A stretch of 64,000 bases of DNA from an uncultured Lachnospiraceae bacterium (GTDB lineage: Bacteria > Bacillota > Clostridia > Lachnospirales > Lachnospiraceae). Positions 1-8,606 of the stretch are shown here, one piece after another. The stretch covers positions 248,001 through 312,000 of the forward strand of contig CANQTF010000001.1 in NCBI GenBank assembly GCA_947626745.1, read 5' to 3'. The notes beneath the pieces are model-generated. The model saw only the letters and a list, made by a program, of their open reading frames with translations, made no database searches and was not told where the DNA came from. The number at the start of each line of letters is the position of its first letter. The first letter of the stretch is position 1. Made by a program: the position numbers and the translations under genes.

Positions 1-175
1 TACACTTGGCGCAGTCATGCAGCATACCGGCAAGAAGCGCTTTCTCCACATCTGCGCCGTGTACGGCCGCCAGATTGGCCGCCGTATAGGCCACGCTCAG
101 CGTGTGCTCGTACCGTTTGGGCTCCAAGGTCTTCTCCATCTTGTCCCGAAGTTTGTCAAGCGTCGGCGTTTTCAT
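1..175 (-). CDS. yqeK: YqeK family HD-domain hydrolase, N-terminal part (cut by window edge)
   Basis: Only about 58 N-terminal residues are present; the gene runs off the left edge. The visible part ends in a GMLHDCAK segment, which is the HD metal-binding motif of the YqeK family. Members of that family are known as symmetrical diadenosine tetraphosphate hydrolases. The ATG at 173-175 overlaps the nadD stop codon (ATGA), so it is probably translationally coupled to nadD, the usual nadD-yqeK order in Firmicutes. Confidence 0.85.
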   Translation of the reverse strand, partial: MKTPTLDKLRDKMEKTLEPKRYEHTLSVAYTAANLAAVHGADVEKALLAGMLHDCAKC

Positions 176-774
176 CGATACAATCCTCTCTCCTCAATAT
201 ATATCCTGACCTGCTTAGGCACATCTGCGGCAATAGACTCTCCGGCCGCCGCCTTACGCCGGATATCCGAAGACGATATGTCCATGCGTGACGTCTGCAA
301 TAATATGATGTCCGCGCCGTACCGTTTCCGCAGCAGGGCGGCCTGCGCCTGTATATCATCGACGGTCTTATCGTCACGTACGGCGGCCGCAACGGTACAC
401 CCTGCAAAGATACGCTCCGGGAATACCCATTTCGGCATCTGAAAAAGGGTGTCGGCGCCCACGATAAAATAGTAGGCCGCCGCCGGATCGGCTTCCCGCA
501 GCCGCTCGATCGTCTGATAGGTATAGGTGTTGCCCTGCTGTCCGATCTCCAGCGCGGAGAAGGTAAAATACGGGATATCCCGTATCGCCAGCTTAGTCAT
601 CTCCGCGCGCACCTGCGCAGACTCCACTTCCCGCTCCGGCTTCATATATGGTCTGCCGCTTGGCATAAAGAGCACCTCGTCCAGAGGGATCTGTCCGTAT
701 GCTTCCCCGGCAAGTTTCAGATGCCCGTTGTGGATCGGATTGAAGGTGCCGCCCATGATCCCGATCTTTCTCAA
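172..774 (-). CDS. nadD: nicotinate-nucleotide adenylyltransferase NadD
   Basis: This protein of about 200 aa would adenylylate nicotinate mononucleotide in NAD synthesis. The N-terminus GIMGGTFNPIHNGHL holds the nucleotidyltransferase GxFNPxHxGH signature, and an ISSSDIR motif (the ISSTxIR type) lies near the C-terminus. I chose a TTG start at 774. It gives the usual MRKIGIMGGTF beginning and has AAAGGAG about 10 nt upstream, overlapping the 3' end of yhbY. The upstream in-frame extension to 837 lies inside yhbY. It overlaps yqeK by 4 nt and starts 1 nt after the yhbY stop. Confidence 0.93.
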   Translation of the reverse strand: MRKIGIMGGTFNPIHNGHLKLAGEAYGQIPLDEVLFMPSGRPYMKPEREVESAQVRAEMTKLAIRDIPYFTFSALEIGQQGNTYTYQTIERLREADPAAAYYFIVGADTLFQMPKWVFPERIFAGCTVAAAVRDDKTVDDIQAQAALLRKRYGADIILLQTSRMDISSSDIRRKAAAGESIAADVPKQVRIYIEERGLYR

Positions 775-775
775 C

Positions 776-1075
776 TCACCTGTTCTCCTTTGGCAGTATG
801 ATCTTCGGATCTTTTCTGTCCGGCTTGTATAGGACAATCTTCTTGCCGATCACCTGTACGACCTGCGAGTGCGTCCGCTCCGCGATCGTCTGCGCGATCT
901 CACCCGGATCGTCGAGACAGTTCTTTAAAACCGCTATTTTGATCAGTTCCTTTGTGTTGAACGCTTCGTCTATCGCCGCGGTAAGCTCCGGCGTCAGACT
1001 GGATTTTCCCACCTGAAAAACGGAATCTAACGTGCTTGCCAGACTCTTCAGATAGGCTCTCTGTTTACTCGTCAT
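776..1075 (-). CDS. yhbY: ribosome assembly RNA-binding protein YhbY (CRM domain)
   Basis: A 99-aa protein made of one CRM RNA-binding domain, the normal size for YhbY/YqeI. Family proteins bind pre-50S particles and assist large-subunit assembly. The N-terminal KQRAYLKSLA and the central VQVIGKKIVLYK segments are typical. The ATG at 1075 has AGAGGT upstream. It lies between obgE and nadD, the order found in many Firmicutes, which supports a shared ribosome-maturation transcript. Confidence 0.92.
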   Translation of the reverse strand: MTSKQRAYLKSLASTLDSVFQVGKSSLTPELTAAIDEAFNTKELIKIAVLKNCLDDPGEIAQTIAERTHSQVVQVIGKKIVLYKPDRKDPKIILPKENR

Positions 1076-1121
1076 AATATACCTCTGCTCTCGACCGCTT
1101 TCCTGCCGTCAGAAAAACGGT

Positions 1122-2408
1122 CTATTTATAATAGTCGAAGGAAAGGCCGTACATCCGCACCGTGTCGCCCTCGCCGATGCCGAGCGCTTCAAGCTGCTCC
1201 AGTACGCCGTTGTCCCGCAGGAAATCCTGAAAGAACCGAAAGCCCTTCTCAGACTCCAGATTCGTGTAGGAAAGCATCTTCTCGATCCTCGGCCCCTCCA
1301 CAACGTAAGCCTTCTCCTTCTCGTCATAAACGACCGTATAAGGCTCGTTTTGCACGTCAAAATGATACGCGGGGAAAAATTCCTGTGCAAACACGACGGG
1401 CTGGGGATCCAGCTTCTCCAGCCGTTCGTTAATGCCGTACAGCAGCTCTTTAAGCCCTTTTCCCGTGACGGCGGATATCGCATAGACAGGGATCCCCTTC
1501 GGCTCAAACGCCGCCCGGATCTTTGCCACGGGATCGTCCTCCCCGTAGATCAGATCGATCTTGTTCGCGGCAATGATCTGCGGCCGTTCGGCGATCTTGG
1601 CATCGTATGCCGCAAGCTCTCTGTTGATGGCATGGATATCTTCCACCGGGTCACGGCCCTCCGTGGACGCCGCGTCCACGATGTGTACGATCAGCTTCGT
1701 CCGCTCGATATGCCGAAGGAACTCATGGCCAAGTCCCACGCCTTCCGATGCGCCCTCGATAAGGCCGGGAATATCGGCGATCACGAAGCCCTTGGCATCT
1801 TCCAGATCGACCACGCCAAGATTCGGGTTCAGCGTTGTAAAGTGATAATTGGCGATCTTCGGTCTCGCGTTCGTCACCTTGGACAGAAAAGTGGACTTCC
1901 CGACGTTCGGAAAACCGACAAGCCCCACGTCCGCGATCACCTTAAGCTCCAATAAAAGCTCCAGCTCCTGCGCGGGCTGCCCCGGCTGCGCATAGCGCGG
2001 CGCCTGCATCGTGCTCGTGGCATAGTGCTGGTTGCCGTTGCCGCCTCTGCCGCCCTTCAGCAACAGATATCTGCTGTTGTCCCCGGACATATCCGTGATG
2101 ACCTTGCCGCTCTCAGCCTCCCTGATGACCGTTCCCTCAGGGACCTTGATCGTGATATCCTCCCCGTTCTTTCCCGCGCAGTTGCGCTTGCCGCCGTTCT
2201 CACCGTTGCCGGCACAGTACTTGCGGATATGGCGGAAATCGGTCAGCGTGTTGAGCCCCTTGTCCACCTCAAAATACACATCACCGCCCCTGCCGCCGTC
2301 ACCGCCGTCCGGGCCGCCGTTCGGAACATATTTCTCGCGGTAGAAGGACACGTGTCCGTCGCCGCCCTTGCCGCTCCTCACATAGATTTTAGCACGGTCT
2401 GCAAACAT
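1122..2408 (-). CDS. obgE: GTPase ObgE/Obg
   Basis: A 428-aa Obg GTPase that acts in 50S maturation and stress control. The glycine-rich Obg fold occupies about residues 1-158 (RSGKGGDGHVSF, GGDGGRGGD). The G domain follows with P-loop GFPNVGKST, switch DIPGLIEGA and NKID. A C-terminal OCT domain, found in Gram-positive Obg proteins, covers about residues 345-428. ATG 2408 (MFADRAK) was chosen because GGGAG lies 7 nt upstream and Obg proteins begin this way; a longer in-frame start at 2450 has no such support. Confidence 0.96.
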   Translation of the reverse strand: MFADRAKIYVRSGKGGDGHVSFYREKYVPNGGPDGGDGGRGGDVYFEVDKGLNTLTDFRHIRKYCAGNGENGGKRNCAGKNGEDITIKVPEGTVIREAESGKVITDMSGDNSRYLLLKGGRGGNGNQHYATSTMQAPRYAQPGQPAQELELLLELKVIADVGLVGFPNVGKSTFLSKVTNARPKIANYHFTTLNPNLGVVDLEDAKGFVIADIPGLIEGASEGVGLGHEFLRHIERTKLIVHIVDAASTEGRDPVEDIHAINRELAAYDAKIAERPQIIAANKIDLIYGEDDPVAKIRAAFEPKGIPVYAISAVTGKGLKELLYGINERLEKLDPQPVVFAQEFFPAYHFDVQNEPYTVVYDEKEKAYVVEGPRIEKMLSYTNLESEKGFRFFQDFLRDNGVLEQLEALGIGEGDTVRMYGLSFDYYK

Positions 2409-2483
2409 AATAGTCTCCCATTGCTTGGCGCTTCCGAAAAAGGGCTTCAAACACCGAGATGTTCGAAGCCCGAATCAGTCGTC

Positions 2484-2768
2484 CTATTTCTCTACAGGAT
2501 ATACGGAAGCCTGTTTTCTGTCTCTTCCTTTTCTCTCAAAGCGGAGAACACCGTCAACCTTGGCAAACAGTGTATCGTCGCCGCCGATCCCGACATTCAC
2601 GCCGGGGTGAATCTTCGTCCCGCGCTGTCTGTACAGGATATTTCCTGCTTTGACAAATTGTCCGTCAGCTCTCTTCGCACCTAATCTCTTGGATTCGGAA
2701 TCCCTGCCGTTCTTGGTAGAGCCGACACCCTTCTTATGTGCAAAAAATTGAAGGTTCATATTCAACAT
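2484..2768 (-). CDS. rpmA: 50S ribosomal protein L27 precursor
   Basis: A 94-aa L27 with the Firmicutes-type N-terminal extension [10 protein letters not shown] before HKKGVGS. In this phylum the extension is removed after the NLQFFA motif by the protease Prp, exposing the L27 tail that reaches the peptidyl-transferase centre. The prp gene lies immediately upstream, as expected. AGGAGG lies 11 nt before the ATG at 2768. The rest of the sequence ([25 protein letters not shown]) is ordinary L27. Confidence 0.97.
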   Translation of the reverse strand: MLNMNLQFFAHKKGVGSTKNGRDSESKRLGAKRADGQFVKAGNILYRQRGTKIHPGVNVGIGGDDTLFAKVDGVLRFERKGRDRKQASVYPVEK

Positions 2769-2774
2769 GGTTTG

Positions 2775-3107
2775 TTACACCTCCTCAAATATCAGTCTGC
2801 AATATTTCTTTCCGTATTGTTCCGCAATACGGGTCAGCCCCAGTACAAGAGAATCCATGAGCGTCCGGGAACTGTCCTGTATAGGCCGGCATGTAAACCG
2901 GCACCGTATCGTCCCCGTCTCTTCGTCGGAATCCACCTGCATCGGCTCTTTCGTGATCTCTTCGAGAGAATTGATCGCATTGATCACAAGCGCCGAGATG
3001 CCCGCACATACGATGTCCTCGCCGGCGTCGGCATAGCCCGCATGTCCCATGCACGTAAATCCCGCATATTCCCCTGCCGCTGTTTTATAGAATGTGATCT
3101 TTGTCAT
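2775..3107 (-). CDS. prp: ribosomal-processing cysteine protease Prp
   Basis: A 110-aa protease that cleaves the L27 N-terminal extension. The catalytic pair is visible as GHAGYA (His) and DIVCAGISAL (Cys), with the C-terminal IAEQYGKKY segment typical of the family. Start MTKITFY at 3107 was chosen over 3122 because AAAGGTG lies 5 nt before it. It sits between rplU and rpmA, the standard Firmicutes arrangement (formerly ysxB). Confidence 0.95.
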   Translation of the reverse strand: MTKITFYKTAAGEYAGFTCMGHAGYADAGEDIVCAGISALVINAINSLEEITKEPMQVDSDEETGTIRCRFTCRPIQDSSRTLMDSLVLGLTRIAEQYGKKYCRLIFEEV

Positions 3108-3128
3108 CTCACACCTTTGCACAAACTC

Positions 3129-3434
3129 TTACGCGTTGATCTTGTCGATCTTGACCTGCGTGTATGCTTGCCTGTGGCCGTTCTTCTTGTGATAGCCGGT
3201 CTTTCTCTTATACTTGTACACGATAACCTTGCGAGCCTTGCCCTGATCCATAACGGTTCCGGTAACGGTCGCTTTCGCCGCATCGCCGGCAACCTTGAGC
3301 TCCTTATCGCTGACAGCTAACACTTGGTCAAACGTTACAGAAGTTCCGACCTCGGCATCGAGCTTCTCCACTCTGATGACGTCGCCTTCGGAAACCTTGT
3401 ACTGCTTTCCGCCTGTTGCAATAATTGCGTACAT
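3129..3434 (-). CDS. rplU: 50S ribosomal protein L21
   Basis: A 101-aa L21. It starts MYAIIATGGKQYKV and ends in the conserved KRKTGYHKKNGHRQ...KIDKI segment. A GGAGGTGCCAT sequence leads directly into ATG 3434, so the in-frame start further upstream is rejected. It is the first gene of the rplU-prp-rpmA-obgE-yhbY-nadD-yqeK run and is preceded by a promoter and a structured leader. Confidence 0.97.
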   Translation of the reverse strand: MYAIIATGGKQYKVSEGDVIRVEKLDAEVGTSVTFDQVLAVSDKELKVAGDAAKATVTGTVMDQGKARKVIVYKYKRKTGYHKKNGHRQAYTQVKIDKINA

Positions 3435-3527
3435 ATGGCACCTCCTATTCATGGACCGAAGTCCATCTTACTCGCTAGCTTCGGTGATGCCCGAAAGGAC
3501 ATACTTATACCTCACTATGCGGCATAC
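3435..3527 (-). promoter_or_regulatory. candidate L21 (rplU) mRNA leader
   Basis: About 93 nt separate the inferred transcription start from the rplU ATG. The leader holds a perfect hairpin, ATGGAC-TTCG-GTCCAT (3450-3465), just upstream of the Shine-Dalgarno. Firmicutes L21 leaders that bind the operon's own ribosomal protein are known (Rfam L21_leader). Position and structure fit, but I could not align this sequence to the model. Confidence 0.55.
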
Positions 3528-3533
3528 TTGTTT

Positions 3534-3562
3534 ATCATACATGTTTCGGGAATATTTGTCAA
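3534..3562 (-). promoter_or_regulatory. sigma-A-type promoter of the rplU operon
   Basis: Reading the minus strand, the -35 is TTGACA (3557-3562), then 17 nt, then the -10 TATGAT (3534-3539). This is a near-consensus housekeeping promoter directly downstream of the Nudix gene stop. It places the start site near 3527. Confidence 0.85.
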
Positions 3563-3571
3563 TGGATTTTC

Positions 3572-4120
3572 TCAAGAAATCATAAAATAATACGCCGCTA
3601 TCTGCGCTCTGGAGCTGAACTCCTCCGTCTCCATGAGTTCCCGCACCTCTTCCTTCGTGTAGAATCCCGCGGCGATCTGCTCATTCTCCGAGGTGTGGTC
3701 TTCAAAGCTCCCCTCCGCATCCACAAAGGCGATCTGCGTCTTGACGTCCGAGAAAGCCACCGCCGCATAGGAAGGCGGAAGAATGGTCCGTATCCGCTTC
3801 ACGCTTAACCCTGTCTCCTCGTAGAGTTCTCGCTGAATGCACTCCTCGATCGACTCGCCCTCATTGATCATACCGGCGCACAGGTTGTAGATAAAGCGAT
3901 TGACGCCCATGCGGAACTCGCGCAAGAGCAGCAGCTTATCGTCGTGATATGCCACGATAGAGACGCCGCTCACCCGCTGTCCCAGAGCCTCCGGCCCGGA
4001 GATCTCGCCGCGGCTGACGATCTCGTACTTTTTCTCCCTGCCCGCTTTGTTCAGATAAGTGAGTTCATAGTTTTTCAGATATTTGCCGTCCCTTACCTTT
4101 TCCATGCCGAGTAATTTCAT
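3572..4120 (-). CDS. Nudix hydrolase, ADP-ribose pyrophosphatase-like
   Basis: A 182-aa Nudix protein. The Nudix box is complete: G-x5-E-x7-RELYEETG at about residues 82-104. The layout resembles ADP-ribose/ADP-sugar pyrophosphatases (YjhB/NudF-like), with a short N-terminal beta region. The substrate cannot be fixed from sequence alone. Its end lies 10 nt upstream of the rplU -35 box, so the rplU transcript is separate from this gene. Confidence 0.8.
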   Translation of the reverse strand: MKLLGMEKVRDGKYLKNYELTYLNKAGREKKYEIVSRGEISGPEALGQRVSGVSIVAYHDDKLLLLREFRMGVNRFIYNLCAGMINEGESIEECIQRELYEETGLSVKRIRTILPPSYAAVAFSDVKTQIAFVDAEGSFEDHTSENEQIAAGFYTKEEVRELMETEEFSSRAQIAAYYFMIS

Positions 4121-4157
4121 ATGGCTCCGCTTCCTTTCACCGCTATCATGTACGCGC

Positions 4158-5351
4158 TTATTTATCGCTGTACTGCTCCTGAAAGCTGGGGTTTACTTTC
4201 TTCCTTGTGATCTCCACAAGCCCCAGCCCTGTCATATCGACCACATCGGCGGTCACGCTGTCCCGTTTCAGGAGACTCTTCATATACTCCATCAACTGCC
4301 GGTTGTGCCCGTCCTCTCTCATGTTGATGAAATCCACAAGGATCATGCCCGACAGATTTCTCGCCCGAAGCTGCACGGCGATCATTTCCGCCGCTTCCAT
4401 ATTGATCCTGAAAAAAGTATCCTCTTTGTCTTTGCCGTGTTCGTACTTGCCGCTGTTTACATCGATCGACACGAGCGCTTCCGTCGGTTCGATCACCAGA
4501 TAACCGCCGGACTTCAGCCACACCTTCTTGTCAAGCAGTTCCCTGATCCGTTCTTCCACCGCATAGAGCTTGTAAAGCGGCAGTAACTCGTCCTCGTACA
4601 GCCTGACGGAGGATGCCGCCGACGCAGACCGTTCCCGCAGCACGGCATAGATCTCCGGGATATCCGTGACAATCTCATCGTATTCCGCCGTGTAGGTATT
4701 CTCAATGAAATGCAGATAATCGGGTTTTTCACGGTGTAAACAGCTAAAACAGGTGCGTTTGTCGGCAATCTCTAAAATATGCGCAAGTTCTGCGGCAAGA
4801 TCGCCGGCTTCGGCGATCAGCGGCGCATCGTCTGCCAGTTCTCCGGCGTTGGTGCGCACGATCAGCCCGCAGTCCGCGGCGATCAGCTGCAGCGCTTTCA
4901 GTTCGCGGAAATGCGTCTGCCGCTTTTTGGATAGCTTTGCGGATACCTGCACCGCACCCCTCTTGGACAGTCTGTTCTCCGCCACGGCATATTGCCCCGA
5001 CATCGATATGCGCGTCGTCACGTTCGCGAGCTTGTTCTTGACCGGCTCCTTCGACACCTGGACGAGGATCTCATCTCCCGGTTTCAGCGTTTTGTGCGCC
5101 CTGCGTCCCGTGATATCTTCCTGCCGTGCCTCCGCAAGCGGCAGGAACGTAAGATACCCCTTCCCGATATCCACAAATGCCGCCCCAATGTTCTCGGAGA
5201 CGCTCTGTACCTTGCCGATATAGACGTTTCCTACCGCATATTCGTTTTCACGCAGCACCTGTATGGACAGGATACGGTTGTCCTTGATCAGCATGATCAA
5301 CAACTTGCCGTTCAATTTTAAAATAAGGATCTTACCTTTTTCTGTTGTCAT
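4158..5351 (-). CDS. rng: ribonuclease E/G family protein (RNase G-like)
   Basis: A 397-aa single-strand endoribonuclease of the RNase E/G family. An S1 RNA-binding domain is visible near the N-terminus (GNVYIGKVQSVSENIGAAFVD), followed by the catalytic region with the two metal-binding Asp sites SIDVNSG and VDFINM. It ends soon after the ITRKK segment, so the zinc-link CPxCxG motif and small domain of E. coli RNase G are absent. ATG 5351 has GGGGAA before it and overlaps the end of the upstream gene by 20 nt. The family is known for rRNA 5' maturation and mRNA turnover. Confidence 0.85.
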   Translation of the reverse strand: MTTEKGKILILKLNGKLLIMLIKDNRILSIQVLRENEYAVGNVYIGKVQSVSENIGAAFVDIGKGYLTFLPLAEARQEDITGRRAHKTLKPGDEILVQVSKEPVKNKLANVTTRISMSGQYAVAENRLSKRGAVQVSAKLSKKRQTHFRELKALQLIAADCGLIVRTNAGELADDAPLIAEAGDLAAELAHILEIADKRTCFSCLHREKPDYLHFIENTYTAEYDEIVTDIPEIYAVLRERSASAASSVRLYEDELLPLYKLYAVEERIRELLDKKVWLKSGGYLVIEPTEALVSIDVNSGKYEHGKDKEDTFFRINMEAAEMIAVQLRARNLSGMILVDFINMREDGHNRQLMEYMKSLLKRDSVTADVVDMTGLGLVEITRKKVNPSFQEQYSDK

Positions 5352-6075
5352 CGTTCCCCACATCCGACAGGGGCACAAACTTATGCGCCTCCCCGTCCTT
5401 TGCCATGTCCGTATAGGTCTCCAGACGCGTCACCTGATAAGCCGTCTGCGGGATATCGATCCCTGCAGACTTACAGAAGCTCTCAAATACCATAGCAGGT
5501 TTGATATTGCCGCTGCTGCTGGCATTCACAAGCATGCGGATCGCCCCGTCGGGCTCCGGCGCAAGTTCATAAAGTCCCTCTTTTAAGTCAAGCTCCGCTA
5601 CGCCCTTCTTCGTTTCCTTCGTGTAGGGGATATGCTCCTGCGCATAGAACGTCTGCAGCTTTCCCGCGAGATCATCGATCGGAAAGCCGCCGGAAGGAGT
5701 TTTCTCGGAATATCCTTCTTTCATCGCGATCCTGTAGGACGCAGCCGCCACGCTCGCCATCGCATTTTTGACATCGTCCGGCATCACGTTGACGGAGAGG
5801 ATCTCCACGCCCTCCACCATCACGTCGTTGAGCGCCCGCTTCATATCCTCTGCAGAGGTCATGGAGAGTACCTCGATATCCATATATTCACCGTAACTCT
5901 CGATACCGACGCCGAGCGGCGCCGCAAAGGACATGATTTGATGCGGATTGAAGCCTTCCGAGTATCTGATATCGATGTCCGCGCGCCTGATCGCCTTCTG
6001 AAAATAACGCATCATGTCGAGATGCCCTATGAACTTCATGGCGCCGTACTTGGCAAATTTGATCCTGATCTTCAT
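5332..6075 (-). CDS. TIGR03936 family radical SAM-associated protein (DUF2344)
   Basis: A 247-aa protein starting KIRIKFAKYGAMKFIGHLDMMR, which is the hallmark of the DUF2344/TIGR03936 family. These proteins are encoded next to, or fused to, the TIGR03960 radical SAM enzyme found directly upstream here. A role in RNA modification or ribosome maturation has been inferred from the neighbouring genes; no reaction is established to my knowledge. ATG 6075 has GGGGGA 7 nt upstream; the longer in-frame start at 6135 would overlap the upstream gene more closely without a good site. Confidence 0.85.
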   Translation of the reverse strand: MKIRIKFAKYGAMKFIGHLDMMRYFQKAIRRADIDIRYSEGFNPHQIMSFAAPLGVGIESYGEYMDIEVLSMTSAEDMKRALNDVMVEGVEILSVNVMPDDVKNAMASVAAASYRIAMKEGYSEKTPSGGFPIDDLAGKLQTFYAQEHIPYTKETKKGVAELDLKEGLYELAPEPDGAIRMLVNASSSGNIKPAMVFESFCKSAGIDIPQTAYQVTRLETYTDMAKDGEAHKFVPLSDVGNDDNRKR

Positions 6076-6141
6076 AACCGAATCCCCCGCTTCCCGTCGT
6101 CTGAGGGCTTTACCGCCCTGCCCTTGGGAAAACATGATATC

Positions 6142-8007
6142 TTATCTTTCCTTGCAGATCCCCACGCCGAAGCGGCCCGCGCCGCAGCCCTGACACTGTT
6201 CTTTACAGTTTGGCGACACAGTCTGCGCCTTCGCCCTGTTCCATTCCCTGAGCAGAAACTCTCTGGTCACGCCGCAGTCTATGAAGTCCCACGGGAAGAT
6301 CTCATCGTCCGCCCGCTCTCTTGTCGTGTAGAAGCCGATATCCAGCCCACAGTCGGCGAAGCATTCCAGCCACACATCGTTGTGAAAATATTCGCTCCAA
6401 GAGTCGAACAGGCAGCCTCTTTCATAGGCCTTCCGGATCACCTCCGCCACCCTGCGGTCGCCCCGCGCGAAAACGCCCTCCAGCACGCTCGCATCGGCCT
6501 CGTGCCAGTTGTACTTGATGCTCTTTTGGTTTAGCTGCTCCATAATGCCCTTTTTCGTCAGATATGCCTTGTCAATGAACTCCTCTTTCGTACACATGGG
6601 CGCCCACTGAAAAGGCGTGAAGGGCTTCGGGATAAAAAAGGACGTGCTCGTGACGATCTGCACCTTGCCGTTGACACGCTTGTCCTTCGGAACGGTATCA
6701 AAAAAAGCGGCCGCGATCTTGTTGGAAAGTTCTCCGATCCCCCGTATATCCTCCTCTGTCTCCGTGGGCAGTCCCAGCATAAAATAGAGCTTTACTCTCG
6801 TCCATCCGCCCGCAAAGGCAAGCGCTGCGCCTTTTAAAATGACTTCTTCGGTCAATCCCTTGTTGATGACATCTCTCAGGCGCTGGCTGCCCGCCTCCGG
6901 CGCAAAGGTGAGGCTGCTCTTCTTCACGTCCTGCACCTTGCTCATCACGTCCAGCGAAAAAGCGTCGATACGAAGAGACGGCAAAGAGATATTGACATGC
7001 TTCCTGTCACAGTCCTCGATCAAAAAATCCAACAGCTCGTTGAGCTGCGTATAGTCGCTGGAGCTCAGGGAACTCAGGGAGATCTCTTCATGCCCCGTAT
7101 TTTGAAGCGCCGCTTTGGCATACTCCTTCAGCTTGTCCGCATCGCGCTCGCGCACGGGACGATACAGCTGCCCCGCCTGACAGAACCGGCAGCCGCGTAT
7201 ACAGCCGCGCTGGATCTCCAAAACGACCCTGTCCTGCGTCACCTTGATAAAAGGCACTACCGGTTTCTGCGGATAGTGTACTGCGGTCATGTCTTTCACA
7301 AGCTCCTTGGTGATCCTGTCCGGAACGTCATCATACAGCTTTCTCCGCCCCTGCACCGTGCCGTCCGCCCGGTACAGTTCCTCGTAGAACCGGGGCACAT
7401 ATATGCCCGGTATCCCGGCCGCGCCGTGCAGGAAATCAAGACGCGTTCCGCCCGCCCTGCGGTTCTCCAGATACCAGTCGAAAAGCCGCCTGTACTGCGT
7501 CTCCCCCTCCCCGATATAGAACAGGTCAAAAAATTCGGCGATCGGCTCGGGATTGTAGGCACACGGCCCACCGCCGATCACGATAGGCGCGTCCTCGCCC
7601 CGTTCCTTTGCGGACAAAGGGATCTGCGCCAGATCAAGGATCTGTAATATATTCGTGTAGCACATCTCATACTGGATCGTGATCCCGAGAAAATCCATAT
7701 CCTTCACCGGTTCCTGAGACTCCAGACCGAAGAGCGGTATCTTCTCCTGCCGCATGATCCGGTCCAGATCGACCCACGGCGAATAGACGCGCTCACACCA
7801 CACGTCAGCCCACGCATTGAACATGCTGTACAGGATCTGGATACCGAGATGCGACATGCCGATCTCGTACACATCGGGAAAACACATGGCGAAGCGGATC
7901 TCCACATGTGCCTTGTCCTTTACGACGGAGTTTACCTCGTTTCCGATATATCTGGCAGGTTTCTCCACCTGCATCAAAATTTCGTCTCTCAGCGCCAGTT
8001 TTCTCAT
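6142..8007 (-). CDS. TIGR03960 family B12-binding/radical SAM protein
   Basis: A 621-aa radical SAM enzyme. The cluster motif CIRGCRFC lies near residue 267 (Cx3Cx2C) and is preceded by a cobalamin-binding-like N-terminal half (FPDVYEIGMSHLGIQILY). The C-terminus has further Cys residues (CKEQCQGCG) typical of TIGR03960. The family always sits with TIGR03936 and RNase G/L21 genes in Clostridia, as here. Its substrate is not known. Confidence 0.9.
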   Translation of the reverse strand: MRKLALRDEILMQVEKPARYIGNEVNSVVKDKAHVEIRFAMCFPDVYEIGMSHLGIQILYSMFNAWADVWCERVYSPWVDLDRIMRQEKIPLFGLESQEPVKDMDFLGITIQYEMCYTNILQILDLAQIPLSAKERGEDAPIVIGGGPCAYNPEPIAEFFDLFYIGEGETQYRRLFDWYLENRRAGGTRLDFLHGAAGIPGIYVPRFYEELYRADGTVQGRRKLYDDVPDRITKELVKDMTAVHYPQKPVVPFIKVTQDRVVLEIQRGCIRGCRFCQAGQLYRPVRERDADKLKEYAKAALQNTGHEEISLSSLSSSDYTQLNELLDFLIEDCDRKHVNISLPSLRIDAFSLDVMSKVQDVKKSSLTFAPEAGSQRLRDVINKGLTEEVILKGAALAFAGGWTRVKLYFMLGLPTETEEDIRGIGELSNKIAAAFFDTVPKDKRVNGKVQIVTSTSFFIPKPFTPFQWAPMCTKEEFIDKAYLTKKGIMEQLNQKSIKYNWHEADASVLEGVFARGDRRVAEVIRKAYERGCLFDSWSEYFHNDVWLECFADCGLDIGFYTTRERADDEIFPWDFIDCGVTREFLLREWNRAKAQTVSPNCKEQCQGCGAGRFGVGICKER

Positions 8008-8055
8008 GCCCGTAATTTCCTCTATCTTTCTGCCGTCGGTATCAGTATATCGGAT

Positions 8056-8466
8056 TCAGCGTCCAAAATCAAGCAACGCGGCAAGCCCCTCCGTCGTGTC
8101 GTTTCCATCCGCATCATACAGATGAAACGTGTCAGCCATGATCATGCCGTGTATCTCATCGGTGGTGTAGCCGCCGATCCTGTCACCGCCCGTATCGCAG
8201 AGAAGAAAACCCACAAACAAAAGGAGGGCGAGGATCATGCGGTATTTGAAAGTCCCCGTCGAAAAACCGACCGACGGAACGCCCTGTGTCCGGGGATCGT
8301 CCTGCCCTGTCCCCTGCAGCTTTCCTGCGTCGAACAGCGGCGGCTGCGTGTCCTTCCCGTAGAGCAGCTTCTCCCGCTGCCTGATCTTCACGCGGTTCCC
8401 GTGATTCTCTTCCCTGATATACTGCGCCAGCGCCAGCTTTTTATCCAGTGAAACCTTACTCTCCAT
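8056..8466 (-). CDS. hypothetical single-pass membrane protein
   Basis: A 136-aa protein I do not recognise. The first 75 residues are charged and cytoplasm-like, one strong hydrophobic helix follows (about residues 76-90, MILALLLFVGFLLC), and about 45 residues lie outside. The start at 8466 has only a weak ribosome site. It lies 48 nt upstream of the radical SAM gene on the same strand, so the two may be cotranscribed. Confidence 0.6.
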   Translation of the reverse strand: MESKVSLDKKLALAQYIREENHGNRVKIRQREKLLYGKDTQPPLFDAGKLQGTGQDDPRTQGVPSVGFSTGTFKYRMILALLLFVGFLLCDTGGDRIGGYTTDEIHGMIMADTFHLYDADGNDTTEGLAALLDFGR

Positions 8467-8516
8467 ATCACATACTGCCTATCCGGATTCTGTTGGTTTA
8501 TTGTATGTGTGCGGAG

Positions 8517-8548
8517 AAAAAAATAGAATGTGCCAAAGACACATTCTA
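8517..8548 (-). terminator. rho-independent terminator after the flavoprotein gene
   Basis: On the minus strand, the perfect 9-bp stem TAGAATGTG/CACATTCTA with a 7-nt loop is followed by seven T. It lies about 60 nt downstream of the stop at 8607 and separates that gene from the radical SAM cluster. Confidence 0.9.
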
Positions 8549-8606
8549 CCTCGCAGAGCCATTCAGTCTAAGCTTATCATGATCAGAAAGGATTTCATAT
8601 AGAGAA

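Noticed and set aside
1350..1955. Long plus-strand reading frames opposite obgE, gyrase and ilvB
   Set aside because: They have antisense codon composition (Arg/His/Leu/Ala rich), no ribosome sites and no family motifs; they are shadows of the minus-strand genes.
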